Shown here in pieces: positions 18,379-25,794 of a stretch of DNA of 64,000 bases. The number at the start of each line of letters is the position of its first letter. Positions within the stretch are counted from its first letter, which is position 1. Origin of the DNA: Salinibacter altiplanensis (GTDB lineage Bacteria; Bacteroidota; Rhodothermia; Rhodothermales; Salinibacteraceae); assembly GCF_002894645.1 (NCBI RefSeq), contig NZ_NCQY01000009.1:190433-254432 (forward strand), written 5' to 3'. A program made the position numbers and the translations under genes. The notes beneath the pieces were generated by a model. That model had not been told where the DNA came from, made no database searches, and saw only the letters and a list, made by a program, of their open reading frames with translations.

Positions 18379-19011
18379 ATGGAGCGTCTTCTCGGAGCCC
18401 CCATCACGCTCGCGCTGCTCGTGTCCAACCTCGGCGTGAGCCTCTACGCCTTTACCGATCCGTCCCTCCTTCGTGAGCTGTCGTTCCGGCCCCACCGCAT
18501 CCGGGCGCACCGTGAGTTCTACCGGTTTCTCACGGCCGGATTTGTGCATGCCAGCGGGACGCACCTGGCCTTCAACATGATCACGTTCTACTTCTTTGGG
18601 CCGCTGCTGGAGGGGATTCTGGGGGTTGGGGCGTTTCTGCTGCTCTACCTCGGGTCCGAGCTGGCCGCCCATGCCCTCACGTTCGCCGCCCACCGCGGGG
18701 ACCCCCAGTATTCGGCGGTCGGGGCATCGGGCGCAATCAGTGGGGTCGTGTTTGCGTTCTGCGTGTTCTTTCCGCTTCGCAACCTGTACTTGTTTTTCGC
18801 ACTGCCCATTCCGGCCATTCTCTTCGCCTTCGGGTACGTGTTCGGGTCGGTCTACGCGATGGGCCGTGACGGTCCACAGGGCGGCGTGGGGGACTGGATC
18901 GCCCACGAGGCACACGTGGGCGGGGCCCTCGCCGGGGTCGTGCTCACGGTCCTGCTCGAACCACGCTCGGTGCAGGTCTTCCTGGAGTCGTTTCGGCAGC
19001 TTCTCGGGTAG
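18379..19011 (+). CDS. Rhomboid-family intramembrane serine protease
   Basis: 210 residues, six predicted membrane helices. The catalytic Ser lies in VGASGAISGVVFAF (GxSG motif) and the catalytic His in HEAHVGGALAGVV; the HAFNM-like loop appears as HASGTHLAFNMITFYFFG after the first helix. Such proteases cleave membrane-spanning substrates; in bacteria they are implicated in signalling or quality control. Its substrate is unknown. It is 97 bases behind purQ on the same strand and converges on the HAD gene with only 3 bases between stops. Confidence 0.92.
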   Translation: MERLLGAPITLALLVSNLGVSLYAFTDPSLLRELSFRPHRIRAHREFYRFLTAGFVHASGTHLAFNMITFYFFGPLLEGILGVGAFLLLYLGSELAAHALTFAAHRGDPQYSAVGASGAISGVVFAFCVFFPLRNLYLFFALPIPAILFAFGYVFGSVYAMGRDGPQGGVGDWIAHEAHVGGALAGVVLTVLLEPRSVQVFLESFRQLLG

Positions 19012-19014
19012 CCC

Positions 19015-19713
19015 TCAGCACAACCGGTCGTGCAGCTCGGCCCAGTCCGAGAAGGCGAAGCTTCGCTCGTTCGTCGACCGTCCGTTGGTGCCGTTCCGGG
19101 CGTACCAGGCCACGCGCCATCCCACCGGCTGAGCGCCCTCCACGTCGGACCGGTACGAGTCGCCCACGTAGAGCACGTCCTCGTGGGGGACGCCTGCCCT
19201 CTCGGTGGCATGGTCGAAAATCTCCGGGTCGGGCTTCAGGACCCCAACGTCCTCACAAATCACGAGGGCCTCGGTCCGCTCGCGGAGCTGGGGAAACTGG
19301 TCGAACTTCTTCTCCTGCACCTCCGCGAAGCCGTTGGTGATCACGCCCACCGGATAGCGATCGGCGACGGCCAAGAAGGCCTCCTGTGCCCCCGGAATGA
19401 AGGCCCAGTGCTCGGCGTAGCGCTGTATGTAGTACCGGGCGACGAGGGTTGCGTCGGCGTGGGGGGCATCCACGGCCTCCAGCAGTCCCTCGAACCGCTG
19501 CTGCTGCACCGCCTGCTTGCCGATCGTTCCGTCGGCGTAGCGGCGCCAAAGCGGCGTATTGATGGCGTGGTAGGTCTCCTGCAGCTCGTCCACCGAGAGG
19601 GCCCCGAAGAGGGCCGAGTAGCGGGTCCGCGTGTCAGCCAGGGCCTCCCGCTCGGCCTTTTGGTGGTCGAGCAGGGTGTCGTCGAGATCGAAGTAGACGA
19701 ATTCGGGGTCCAT
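19015..19713 (-). CDS. HAD hydrolase, YjjG-like pyrimidine nucleotidase type
   Basis: 232 residues from the ATG at 19713 (MDPEFVYFDLDDTLLD); the longer frame to 19842 is rejected. Motif I is DLDDTLLD; motif II the Thr of VGVITNGF; motif III the Lys of GVLKPDPEIF; motif IV GDSYRSDVEGA. The pattern DDTLxD with KPDPEIF resembles YjjG-type nucleotidases and 2-haloacid dehalogenase-like phosphatases. It is the third gene of an apparent minus-strand group behind the SPT-type and acyltransferase genes (55-base spacing), so a role on a lipid phosphate cannot be excluded, although the family is normally soluble and nucleotide-directed. Confidence 0.85.
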   Translation of the reverse strand: MDPEFVYFDLDDTLLDHQKAEREALADTRTRYSALFGALSVDELQETYHAINTPLWRRYADGTIGKQAVQQQRFEGLLEAVDAPHADATLVARYYIQRYAEHWAFIPGAQEAFLAVADRYPVGVITNGFAEVQEKKFDQFPQLRERTEALVICEDVGVLKPDPEIFDHATERAGVPHEDVLYVGDSYRSDVEGAQPVGWRVAWYARNGTNGRSTNERSFAFSDWAELHDRLC

Positions 19714-19768
19714 CGCGAGGGAGGGATGTGAGGGGGCGGGCGTCGGCGGGGGGCGACCGGTCGTGTCC

Positions 19769-20938
19769 TCAGCCGGTTTCGGAAAGGGCCGCCTCGAACA
19801 TTGCGTATTCCTTATCGACGACGCCCCCCAGCGACTCGACATGATTTTTGAGGCGATCGTTCGTGTCGAGCACCCAGCTCATCTCACAGGCCGGGTAGCC
19901 ATTCGCCGGTCCGTTTTCGATGGTGGCGAGGACGAGCATGCTGTCCAGTCCCTTCCCCTGATAGTCCTTCCGGACGCCCATGAGGGGCATGCGACACTTG
20001 TGGACGCCGTACTGCATGTGGAGAAACAGCGTCGTGAGGCCGGACGGTACGCCGTACGGAAAGAGGCGGCCGTCCGGGACGTGCTGCAGCGCCTGATTCA
20101 CGTCCGGGAGCGCCACTGAGAAGCCCACGGGGGTGCCCTCATGCTCCACGAAGAACACGATCTCGGGGTCGACGATCTGCTTCAGCTCGTCGGCGAGCTG
20201 CTGAAGCTCCCCCTCTGTCATGGGCACGAAGCCCCAGTTGTCGGACCACGCGTCGTTGTAGATGTCGCGGACGGTGCGGACCTCCTCCTCGAGACGGTCC
20301 ATGTCGAGCGTGCGTAGGGAGAGGCCCGGCGTGCGTCGTTTGACAAGCTCCACGCCGCGCTGCAGCCGTTCGTACTCCGCGTACTTCTTGTGGAGGTAGT
20401 ACGCCCACATTGTCATTGCGCGCGTGAGGCCGTAGCGCTCCAGAAAGGCCTCGTGGTACGGGGGATTGTAGGGCATGAGGACCGACGGCCGCCGGTCAAA
20501 CCCATCCACCAGCAGCCCGGCCGTATCGTTGAGCGACGGGTTGGCCGGCCCGCGCATGCGACGAAGGCCCTGCCCGCGGAGCCAGTCGGCAGCGGCGTCG
20601 AGGAGCGCCTCGGCCACGGCGTAGTCCTCTACGCACTCGAAGAAGCCGAAGAAGCCAGTCGCGTCTTCGTGCTTGTCGAGGTGCATGCCGTTGACGATGC
20701 CCGCAATGCGCCCGACGACGGTGCCGGAGGCGTCCTCAGCCAGGAACAGCTGCATGTCGCCGTGTTCGAAGAAGGCATTGGCGGACGGGTCGAGCGTGTC
20801 TTTCACGTCGCGGCGCAGCGGCGGCACCCACTGCGGGTAGCGCCCCGGATAGAAGTCGTAGGGGACATCGATGAACCGTGTTCGGGCGCGCCGCCCCTCG
20901 ACGGGGCGGACGGTCACGGCGGAGGTGGAAGCCGGCAT
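19769..20938 (-). CDS. GNAT-fold acyltransferase, candidate bacterial ceramide synthase-like
   Basis: 389 residues from the ATG at 20938; the frame extends to 21268 without support. The N-terminal half has VPYDFYPGRYPQWVPPLR, then NAFFEHGDMQLFLAE and TVVGRIAGIVN, the pattern of a large GNAT-related family; the C-terminal half has FFVEHEGTPVGFSVAL and GVRKDYQGKGLDSMLV, an acyl-CoA pyrophosphate-loop-like segment. Proteins of this type sit beside serine palmitoyltransferase in several bacteria, and a Caulobacter member acts as a ceramide synthase. Here the gene follows the SPT-type gene by 113 bases on the same strand. N-acylation of a sphingoid or capnine base is therefore a reasonable inference, not a demonstrated function. 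Confidence 0.65.
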   Translation of the reverse strand: MPASTSAVTVRPVEGRRARTRFIDVPYDFYPGRYPQWVPPLRRDVKDTLDPSANAFFEHGDMQLFLAEDASGTVVGRIAGIVNGMHLDKHEDATGFFGFFECVEDYAVAEALLDAAADWLRGQGLRRMRGPANPSLNDTAGLLVDGFDRRPSVLMPYNPPYHEAFLERYGLTRAMTMWAYYLHKKYAEYERLQRGVELVKRRTPGLSLRTLDMDRLEEEVRTVRDIYNDAWSDNWGFVPMTEGELQQLADELKQIVDPEIVFFVEHEGTPVGFSVALPDVNQALQHVPDGRLFPYGVPSGLTTLFLHMQYGVHKCRMPLMGVRKDYQGKGLDSMLVLATIENGPANGYPACEMSWVLDTNDRLKNHVESLGGVVDKEYAMFEAALSETG

Positions 20939-21051
20939 GCAAAGCGAGCGGGGTGCTGTGGAAAGCCACGCGGAAACGCCGCCCCTCTCCGGCGAAGGTC
21001 GGACAACGACGGCGTCGGTACGAACCGAATGGGGACGCTGTTCGGGAACGA

Positions 21052-22380
21052 CTACGCGCTCACCGACACGTCGTGCCCGTTCGTTCCGATCACCCCCATC
21101 TTTGTGCCTACCCTGTAGAAGGCGTCGAGAATTTCGTCCAGTTCCTCGTCGGAGTGCGTGGCCATGTAGGAAGTGCGCATGAGCGCCTGTCCCTTCGGCA
21201 CGGCGGGCGGCACCACGGCGTTGACGAAGACCCCCTCGTCGATCAGCTCTCGCCAGAAGCGGAAGCACAGCTCCATGTCGCCAATGACGACGGGAATGAT
21301 TGGCGTCTCACTCTCCCACACGTCGAAGCCCAGGTTGCGAAATCCGTCGCGCATGTAGTCCGAGATCTCGTGCAGCCGGTCGAGCCGCTCCGGCTCGTTC
21401 TGGAGAATCTCCAGGGACTTCAGGACGGTGGCCACGGTAGACGGCGGCATCGACGCGCTGAAGACGTGGGTGGACGCCTCGTGACGGATGTACTCGATCA
21501 CGTCACGGTCCCCCACGCAGAATCCTCCAATGGAGGCAAAGCTCTTCGAAAAGGTGCCCGTGATGAGGTGCACGTCGTCCTTGCGGCCAAACGTGGAGGC
21601 CGACCCGCGCCCGCCCTCGCCCACAACCCCGATCGCGTGGGCGTCATCGAGCATAAGGGCCGCGTCGAACTCGTCTGCGAGGTCGAGCAGGGCGGGCACC
21701 CGTGCAATTTTGCCACTCATGGAGAAGACGCCGTCGGTGGCAATGAGCTTGCCCGCGTCCGGGCGCTCCTCATGGGTCCGCTCGAGCATTTTCCGGAGGT
21801 GATCAAAGTCGTTGTGGCGGTACCGCTTGGTCTCCGCAAGGCTTTTCTGCGCCCCGGCATTGATACAGGCGTGGTTGTCCTTGTCGGAGAAGATAATGTC
21901 TCCGCGCCCGGCCACGGCCTCCAACACGCCTTCGTTTGTCATGTAGCCGGTGGAGAACAGCACAGCCTTCTCTTTCCCCATGAAGTTGGCCAGCCGCTCC
22001 TCCAGCTCCAGGTGCAGGTCGAGCGTGCCGTTCAGGAAGCGACTGCCCGTACAGCCAGTGCCGTACGTGGCCGTCGCCTCTTGCGCCGCCTCCTTCACAC
22101 GAGGGTCCGCGGTGAGCCCGAGGTAGTTGTTCGACCCTGCCATCACGAGTTCATCTCCGTTCATGACGGCCCGGGAGCCTTCGCTCTCCTCAATGGGCCG
22201 GAAGTACGGGTACAGGTCCGCCTGCTTCAACTTGGCGTAGTCGCCCGAGGGGTCGAAGAAGCGATGACACTTCTCAAACAGGGAGGGCTCTTCCTCGGAA
22301 GACCCTTCTTGGGAGGACACCTCCTGTTCGGACTCGTCGGACCGGGTAGACTGGCGGGGGGGGCGATCGGGGGTCGTCAT
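21052..22380 (-). CDS. Alpha-oxoamine synthase, serine palmitoyltransferase type (possible cysteate acyltransferase)
   Basis: 442 residues. PLP enzyme condensing an amino acid with an acyl thioester. The N terminus is a Ser/Glu-rich extension of about 40 residues; then YPYFRPIEESEG and MAGSNNYLGLTADPRV, a substrate-binding segment. LMLDDAHAIGVVG carries the PLP-contacting Asp and His, and TGTFSKSFASIGGF carries the Schiff-base Lys (about residue 279). That last motif matches SPT rather than KBL (GTLGKALGG) or BioF. In Salinibacter-like organisms, which make capnine-type sulfonolipids, the natural amino acid could be cysteate instead of serine. Promoter probably in the 327-base spacer upstream. 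Class is firm, substrate open. Confidence 0.82.
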   Translation of the reverse strand: MTTPDRPPRQSTRSDESEQEVSSQEGSSEEEPSLFEKCHRFFDPSGDYAKLKQADLYPYFRPIEESEGSRAVMNGDELVMAGSNNYLGLTADPRVKEAAQEATATYGTGCTGSRFLNGTLDLHLELEERLANFMGKEKAVLFSTGYMTNEGVLEAVAGRGDIIFSDKDNHACINAGAQKSLAETKRYRHNDFDHLRKMLERTHEERPDAGKLIATDGVFSMSGKIARVPALLDLADEFDAALMLDDAHAIGVVGEGGRGSASTFGRKDDVHLITGTFSKSFASIGGFCVGDRDVIEYIRHEASTHVFSASMPPSTVATVLKSLEILQNEPERLDRLHEISDYMRDGFRNLGFDVWESETPIIPVVIGDMELCFRFWRELIDEGVFVNAVVPPAVPKGQALMRTSYMATHSDEELDEILDAFYRVGTKMGVIGTNGHDVSVSA

Positions 22381-22707
22381 AAAGGCGGGAACGCAGTGCG
22401 TAGTTCAGGACGCGAAGGACGAAAGTATGCCGCGCGTTCGTGGGTGCCCGCGACTAAGCACGATCTTTTTGCATCCAAGGGTTGCCGCGCCGTTCTGAAC
22501 AAAAGTAACACGCGGCCCTGGATCCTTCCCCCGTTTCTGGTGTGCCACGACTCTCAAATTCGGATGTTGGCTAAATGCGCCCCACCAGTACGGTTTTTGA
22601 CGCAGGGGTTTCACCAATTTCCGGCATCGAAGGGCTTCCACCCCATCCTCCAGGCAATATTTTGGGGCAGTTTTACATCTTGCCCAGTGCAGGCGTCGTC
22701 TCCATTG
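22381..22707. other. 327-base intergenic region upstream of the SPT-type gene
   Basis: Lies between the DUF5683 stop and the SPT-type start, both on the minus strand. It is less GC-rich than the flanking genes and presumably holds the promoter of the lipid gene pair. I found no tRNA, ORF or strong hairpin. Confidence 0.5.
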
Positions 22708-23436
22708 TCATCGAAACCGCATGTGGAGACGGATCCCGATGCCGTTAAAATTCCAGGAAGACGTTTCGCCAAGTGCACGATCGAAGCTCTTGTGCCGTCC
22801 GGCCAGCACCGGCTCCCCCCCACTCGGACGCACCTCAAGCGCAACGCCTCCCACGTCAAAGCTCAGCAGGTGCGCACTGACGTACGCGTCCAGGATGGTG
22901 AGCGCGTAGAACAGACCCGTTCCCAGAATGGAGAGGTCGCGCCAGCGCCGATACTGGTCGCGCTCGTCTCGGAGTTGACGCCCTCCAACATTGCTGGTCT
23001 CCGGGTTCCCCCCCAGCCGCACGACGGCCTCGTCGTACTCCGACTTCAACTGCTCGTATGGATTTCTCCCGCCATTTTCTTCGGCCCGGTTTCGCCCGAT
23101 TACGTAAAGATTGGCGTCCCGGAACAGACGATAGCGCTGGGTCAGGGTGTAGATGGCGTAGCCGCCGCCCGCCAGGCCCGCGTACGCGAACGGCAGTTTG
23201 TAATACTGACGATTGTAGAATTGTCCCCATCCGGGCACGGCAGCCGCTCGCCAGAGGGCCCCGCGAGGGGAGTGGTCCGGGGGAAATCCCTGCTCCTCCA
23301 GAATCGAGGCACGCACGCTGTCCGGCTGCGCAGAGGCCGTGTCCATGCTCAGGCCGCCGCCCCAAAGCAGGGCACACACCCCCAAGCAAACCCCGATACG
23401 GCGCAGTTGGATCACGGGTACCTGGGCGACGATCAA
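22708..23436 (-). CDS. DUF5683 membrane protein
   Basis: 242 residues. Signal-peptide-like N terminus (LGVCALLWGGGLSMDTASA). The signature is ALWRAAAVPGWGQFYNRQYYKLPF, a Trp-Gly-Gln loop at the start of a membrane hairpin followed by YAGLAGGGYAIYTL; a second hydrophobic segment is LSILGTGLFYALTILDAYVSAHL. The motif P-G-x-G-Q-x-Y-N defines the DUF5683/TM2-like family in Bacteroidota, often located immediately after parB as here. Function unknown; the association with chromosome partition genes is positional. It starts 85 bases after parB. Confidence 0.78.
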   Translation of the reverse strand: MIVAQVPVIQLRRIGVCLGVCALLWGGGLSMDTASAQPDSVRASILEEQGFPPDHSPRGALWRAAAVPGWGQFYNRQYYKLPFAYAGLAGGGYAIYTLTQRYRLFRDANLYVIGRNRAEENGGRNPYEQLKSEYDEAVVRLGGNPETSNVGGRQLRDERDQYRRWRDLSILGTGLFYALTILDAYVSAHLLSFDVGGVALEVRPSGGEPVLAGRHKSFDRALGETSSWNFNGIGIRLHMRFR

Positions 23437-23521
23437 CCGGAAATGATGAGGTCTTTCGTGGAGGGACGCGTCCTCCCGCCCCCAACGCCCCGGCGCCCTC
23501 AGTCCCGTTGCGTAGGGCGGG

Positions 23522-24502
23522 TTATGCGTCCGCCAGCAGCTCCACGAGACGATTCAGGTCTTCCTCCGAGTAGTAGGAAATTTCGATCTTTCCCTCCCCG
23601 TCTTTTCTGTGTTGAATCTGCACCTGCGTGCTAAATTGGGAGCGAAGCCGGTTGCAGAGCTCCTCAAACTGGAGGTCATCGCGGCCGGGCGTCGTCTCGG
23701 AAATCGGGGCCTCTTCGGAGGGCGCCGTCTCCACCGACTCGTCCTCGTCGGTGTCCGCGTGCCATTGGCGGGCCCGGCGCTCCACCTCGCGCACCGACAG
23801 GTCGTCCGCGATGGTTTCTTCGAGCAGTGCCACCTGCGCCTCGTCGTCGTCCATCGCGATGAGGGCGCGGGCATGGCCCATGCTCACCTGTTTGTCTCGC
23901 AGGGCGGCCTGGATGCGGGGCGGAAGGCGAAGCAAACGAAGGAAGTTGGAGACCGTTGCTCGGCTCTTGCTCACCCGCTCGGCCACCTCCTCCTGGGTCA
24001 GGTCGCACTCCTCAACGAGGCGCTGGTAGCCAAGGGCGATCTCGATGGGATTCAACTCCTCGCGCTGGACATTCTCAACGAGGGCCATCTCGAGCATTTC
24101 TTCCGAGTCGGCCTCCCGGATGAAGGCCGGCAGGTGCTCCATGCCCGTCCGCCGGGCGGCCCGCAGGCGCCGTTCGCCAGAGATAATTTCGAACTCGCCG
24201 TCCCCCAGCGCCCGCACCGTAATGGGCTGGATAATGCCGATCTGCTCGATGGACGCCGCCAATTCATCGAGCGCCTCCTCCGCAAACTCCTGCCGCGGCT
24301 GGTACGGGTTGGGCCGGATGCGCTCCACCGCCACCTCCGCGACACGCCCGAGCAGGCGGGTCCCGTCCTCAAACTGGTACAGCTGATTTTGCTCCTCCGG
24401 CGCCTCATCGGTGTCGTGTCCGCCGTCCTCCGACGCCTGCTCATCCTGCTCTTCGGGCAGGAGCGCGCTGAGGCCTTTGCCGAGTGCTGATTTCTTGCCC
24501 AT
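23522..24502 (-). CDS. parB: Chromosome-partitioning protein ParB
   Basis: 326 residues. CTP-dependent DNA clamp that loads at parS sites. MGKKSALGKGLSALLPE is the canonical N-terminal motif. An acidic linker of about 40 residues follows. ERIRPNPYQPRQEF is box I, ISGERRLRAARRTGMEHLPAF is box II with the CTP-binding GERR motif, and SKSRATVSNFLRLLRLP is the helix-turn-helix. The C-terminal dimerisation segment is KIEISYYSEEDLNRLVELL. It follows parA after 66 bases on the same strand. I could not find a good parS sequence in the window. Confidence 0.96.
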   Translation of the reverse strand: MGKKSALGKGLSALLPEEQDEQASEDGGHDTDEAPEEQNQLYQFEDGTRLLGRVAEVAVERIRPNPYQPRQEFAEEALDELAASIEQIGIIQPITVRALGDGEFEIISGERRLRAARRTGMEHLPAFIREADSEEMLEMALVENVQREELNPIEIALGYQRLVEECDLTQEEVAERVSKSRATVSNFLRLLRLPPRIQAALRDKQVSMGHARALIAMDDDEAQVALLEETIADDLSVREVERRARQWHADTDEDESVETAPSEEAPISETTPGRDDLQFEELCNRLRSQFSTQVQIQHRKDGEGKIEISYYSEEDLNRLVELLADA

Positions 24503-24568
24503 GCGGAACCGGGGATCGACGAAAAAGGGAAACGAAGCAGGCGGGGACGGCGATTGCAGCGTACAGGA

Positions 24569-25489
24569 CTACATGGAAAACTCGTCGGCCGGGGTTGCGG
24601 CATCCTCCTCCGCGTCGGACGACGCCCCGATCGCGTCCGACAAGGTTTCCTGATCGTCGGCAGGCGGCGTCTCGATGGGTTCCGCCTCGCCCCGCCCGCC
24701 TGTGCCCTGTGCGGAGCCAAGGTGTTCCTCGTTGTTGGCCAGAATCTCACGGGCAAGGGCCATGTAGTTCTGCGCCCCCGTGCTGGAGGCCTCGTACAAC
24801 AGGGCCGGCTTCCCAAAGCTGGGGGCCTCCGAGAGGCGCACGTTGCGTTTCACAATGGTCTCGAAGACCCGCTCGCCGAAGTACCGGCGCACCTCGTCGG
24901 CCACCTGGTTCGACAGACGGAGGCGCGTGTCAAACATGGTCATGAGCACGCCCTCAATGTCCAGGTCCGGGTTTAGGTGCTGGCGAACAATTTTGATCGT
25001 GTTCAGCAACTGCCCCAGCCCTTCCAGCGCAAAGTACTCGGCCTGCACCGGAATGAGAACCGAATCCGAGGCGGTGAGCGAGTTGAGCGTAAGCAGCCCC
25101 AGTGAGGGCGGGCAGTCGATGACGATGAAGTCGTACTTGCGCCGGATGCGGGGCAGGGCGGCACTCAGCAGCTTCTCGCGCTGGGTCTCATCAATGATTT
25201 CGACCTCGGCCCCCACAAGGTTGATGTGACTCGGCATCATGTCGAGGAAGGGCATCGCCGTACTCATCACCGCGTCGGACGCATCGACCTCGCCGATGAG
25301 CACCTCGTAGATGGAGCTGTCTACCTCGTCGGACGCGATGCCGATGCCGGAGGTGCAATTGGCCTGCGGGTCGATGTCCAACAGGAGGGTGGGATGCTCC
25401 GTCGCCGCCAGGGAAGCGGCAAGATTGATTGCGGTGGTCGTCTTGCCCACCCCGCCCTTCTGGTTCGCGATCGCGACAACTTTTCCCAT
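24569..25489 (-). CDS. parA: Chromosome-partitioning ATPase ParA (Soj)
   Basis: 306 residues. Dimerising ATPase that binds nucleoid DNA and is released by ParB. Deviant Walker [18 protein letters not shown] is at residues 11-27 with the signature Lys of the ParA/MinD group; the Walker B strand is [13 protein letters not shown]; the DNA-binding Arg region is [17 protein letters not shown]. About 50 C-terminal residues are an acidic low-complexity extension (Glu/Ala/Asp rich). Divergent from the UvrD-type helicase across a 305-base spacer. Confidence 0.96.
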   Translation of the reverse strand: MGKVVAIANQKGGVGKTTTAINLAASLAATEHPTLLLDIDPQANCTSGIGIASDEVDSSIYEVLIGEVDASDAVMSTAMPFLDMMPSHINLVGAEVEIIDETQREKLLSAALPRIRRKYDFIVIDCPPSLGLLTLNSLTASDSVLIPVQAEYFALEGLGQLLNTIKIVRQHLNPDLDIEGVLMTMFDTRLRLSNQVADEVRRYFGERVFETIVKRNVRLSEAPSFGKPALLYEASSTGAQNYMALAREILANNEEHLGSAQGTGGRGEAEPIETPPADDQETLSDAIGASSDAEEDAATPADEFSM

Positions 25490-25794
25490 AATAGACTACC
25501 GAAGACGGTCTCGCTCGCAAAGGAAATTCGTGCGGACAGGGGCTTGGCCAGGGTCTCCACCGGGCGGTAGGCACCAACAATCTACGGACCACGCCGCCCC
25601 AATGTCCACCCCTCGCAACCGGATCACTCGTCCCGCCCCAGAGGTTTACTGACTGGCCTGCTTTTCCCCAGTGTTGAGGGTACTAGTTTTTGTCTCAACC
25701 AGCGTCTGGCAGTTAGTGTTCTGCCCCCCTGGGGCCCGGTCGGCCCCGGGCCTCCGTTCCATCGTTGCCTCGCACAAGTGCCTCGCTTCTCATC
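25490..25794. other. 305-base divergent promoter region between parA and uvrD-type gene
   Basis: Separates two divergent genes and must contain promoters for both. I see no ORF or convincing inverted repeat. Confidence 0.5.

Noticed and set aside
20878-23634. 918-codon open frame on the plus strand, antisense to the SPT-type and DUF5683 genes
   Set aside because: GC-rich shadow frame; no domain-like segments, and the minus-strand genes have clear catalytic motifs.
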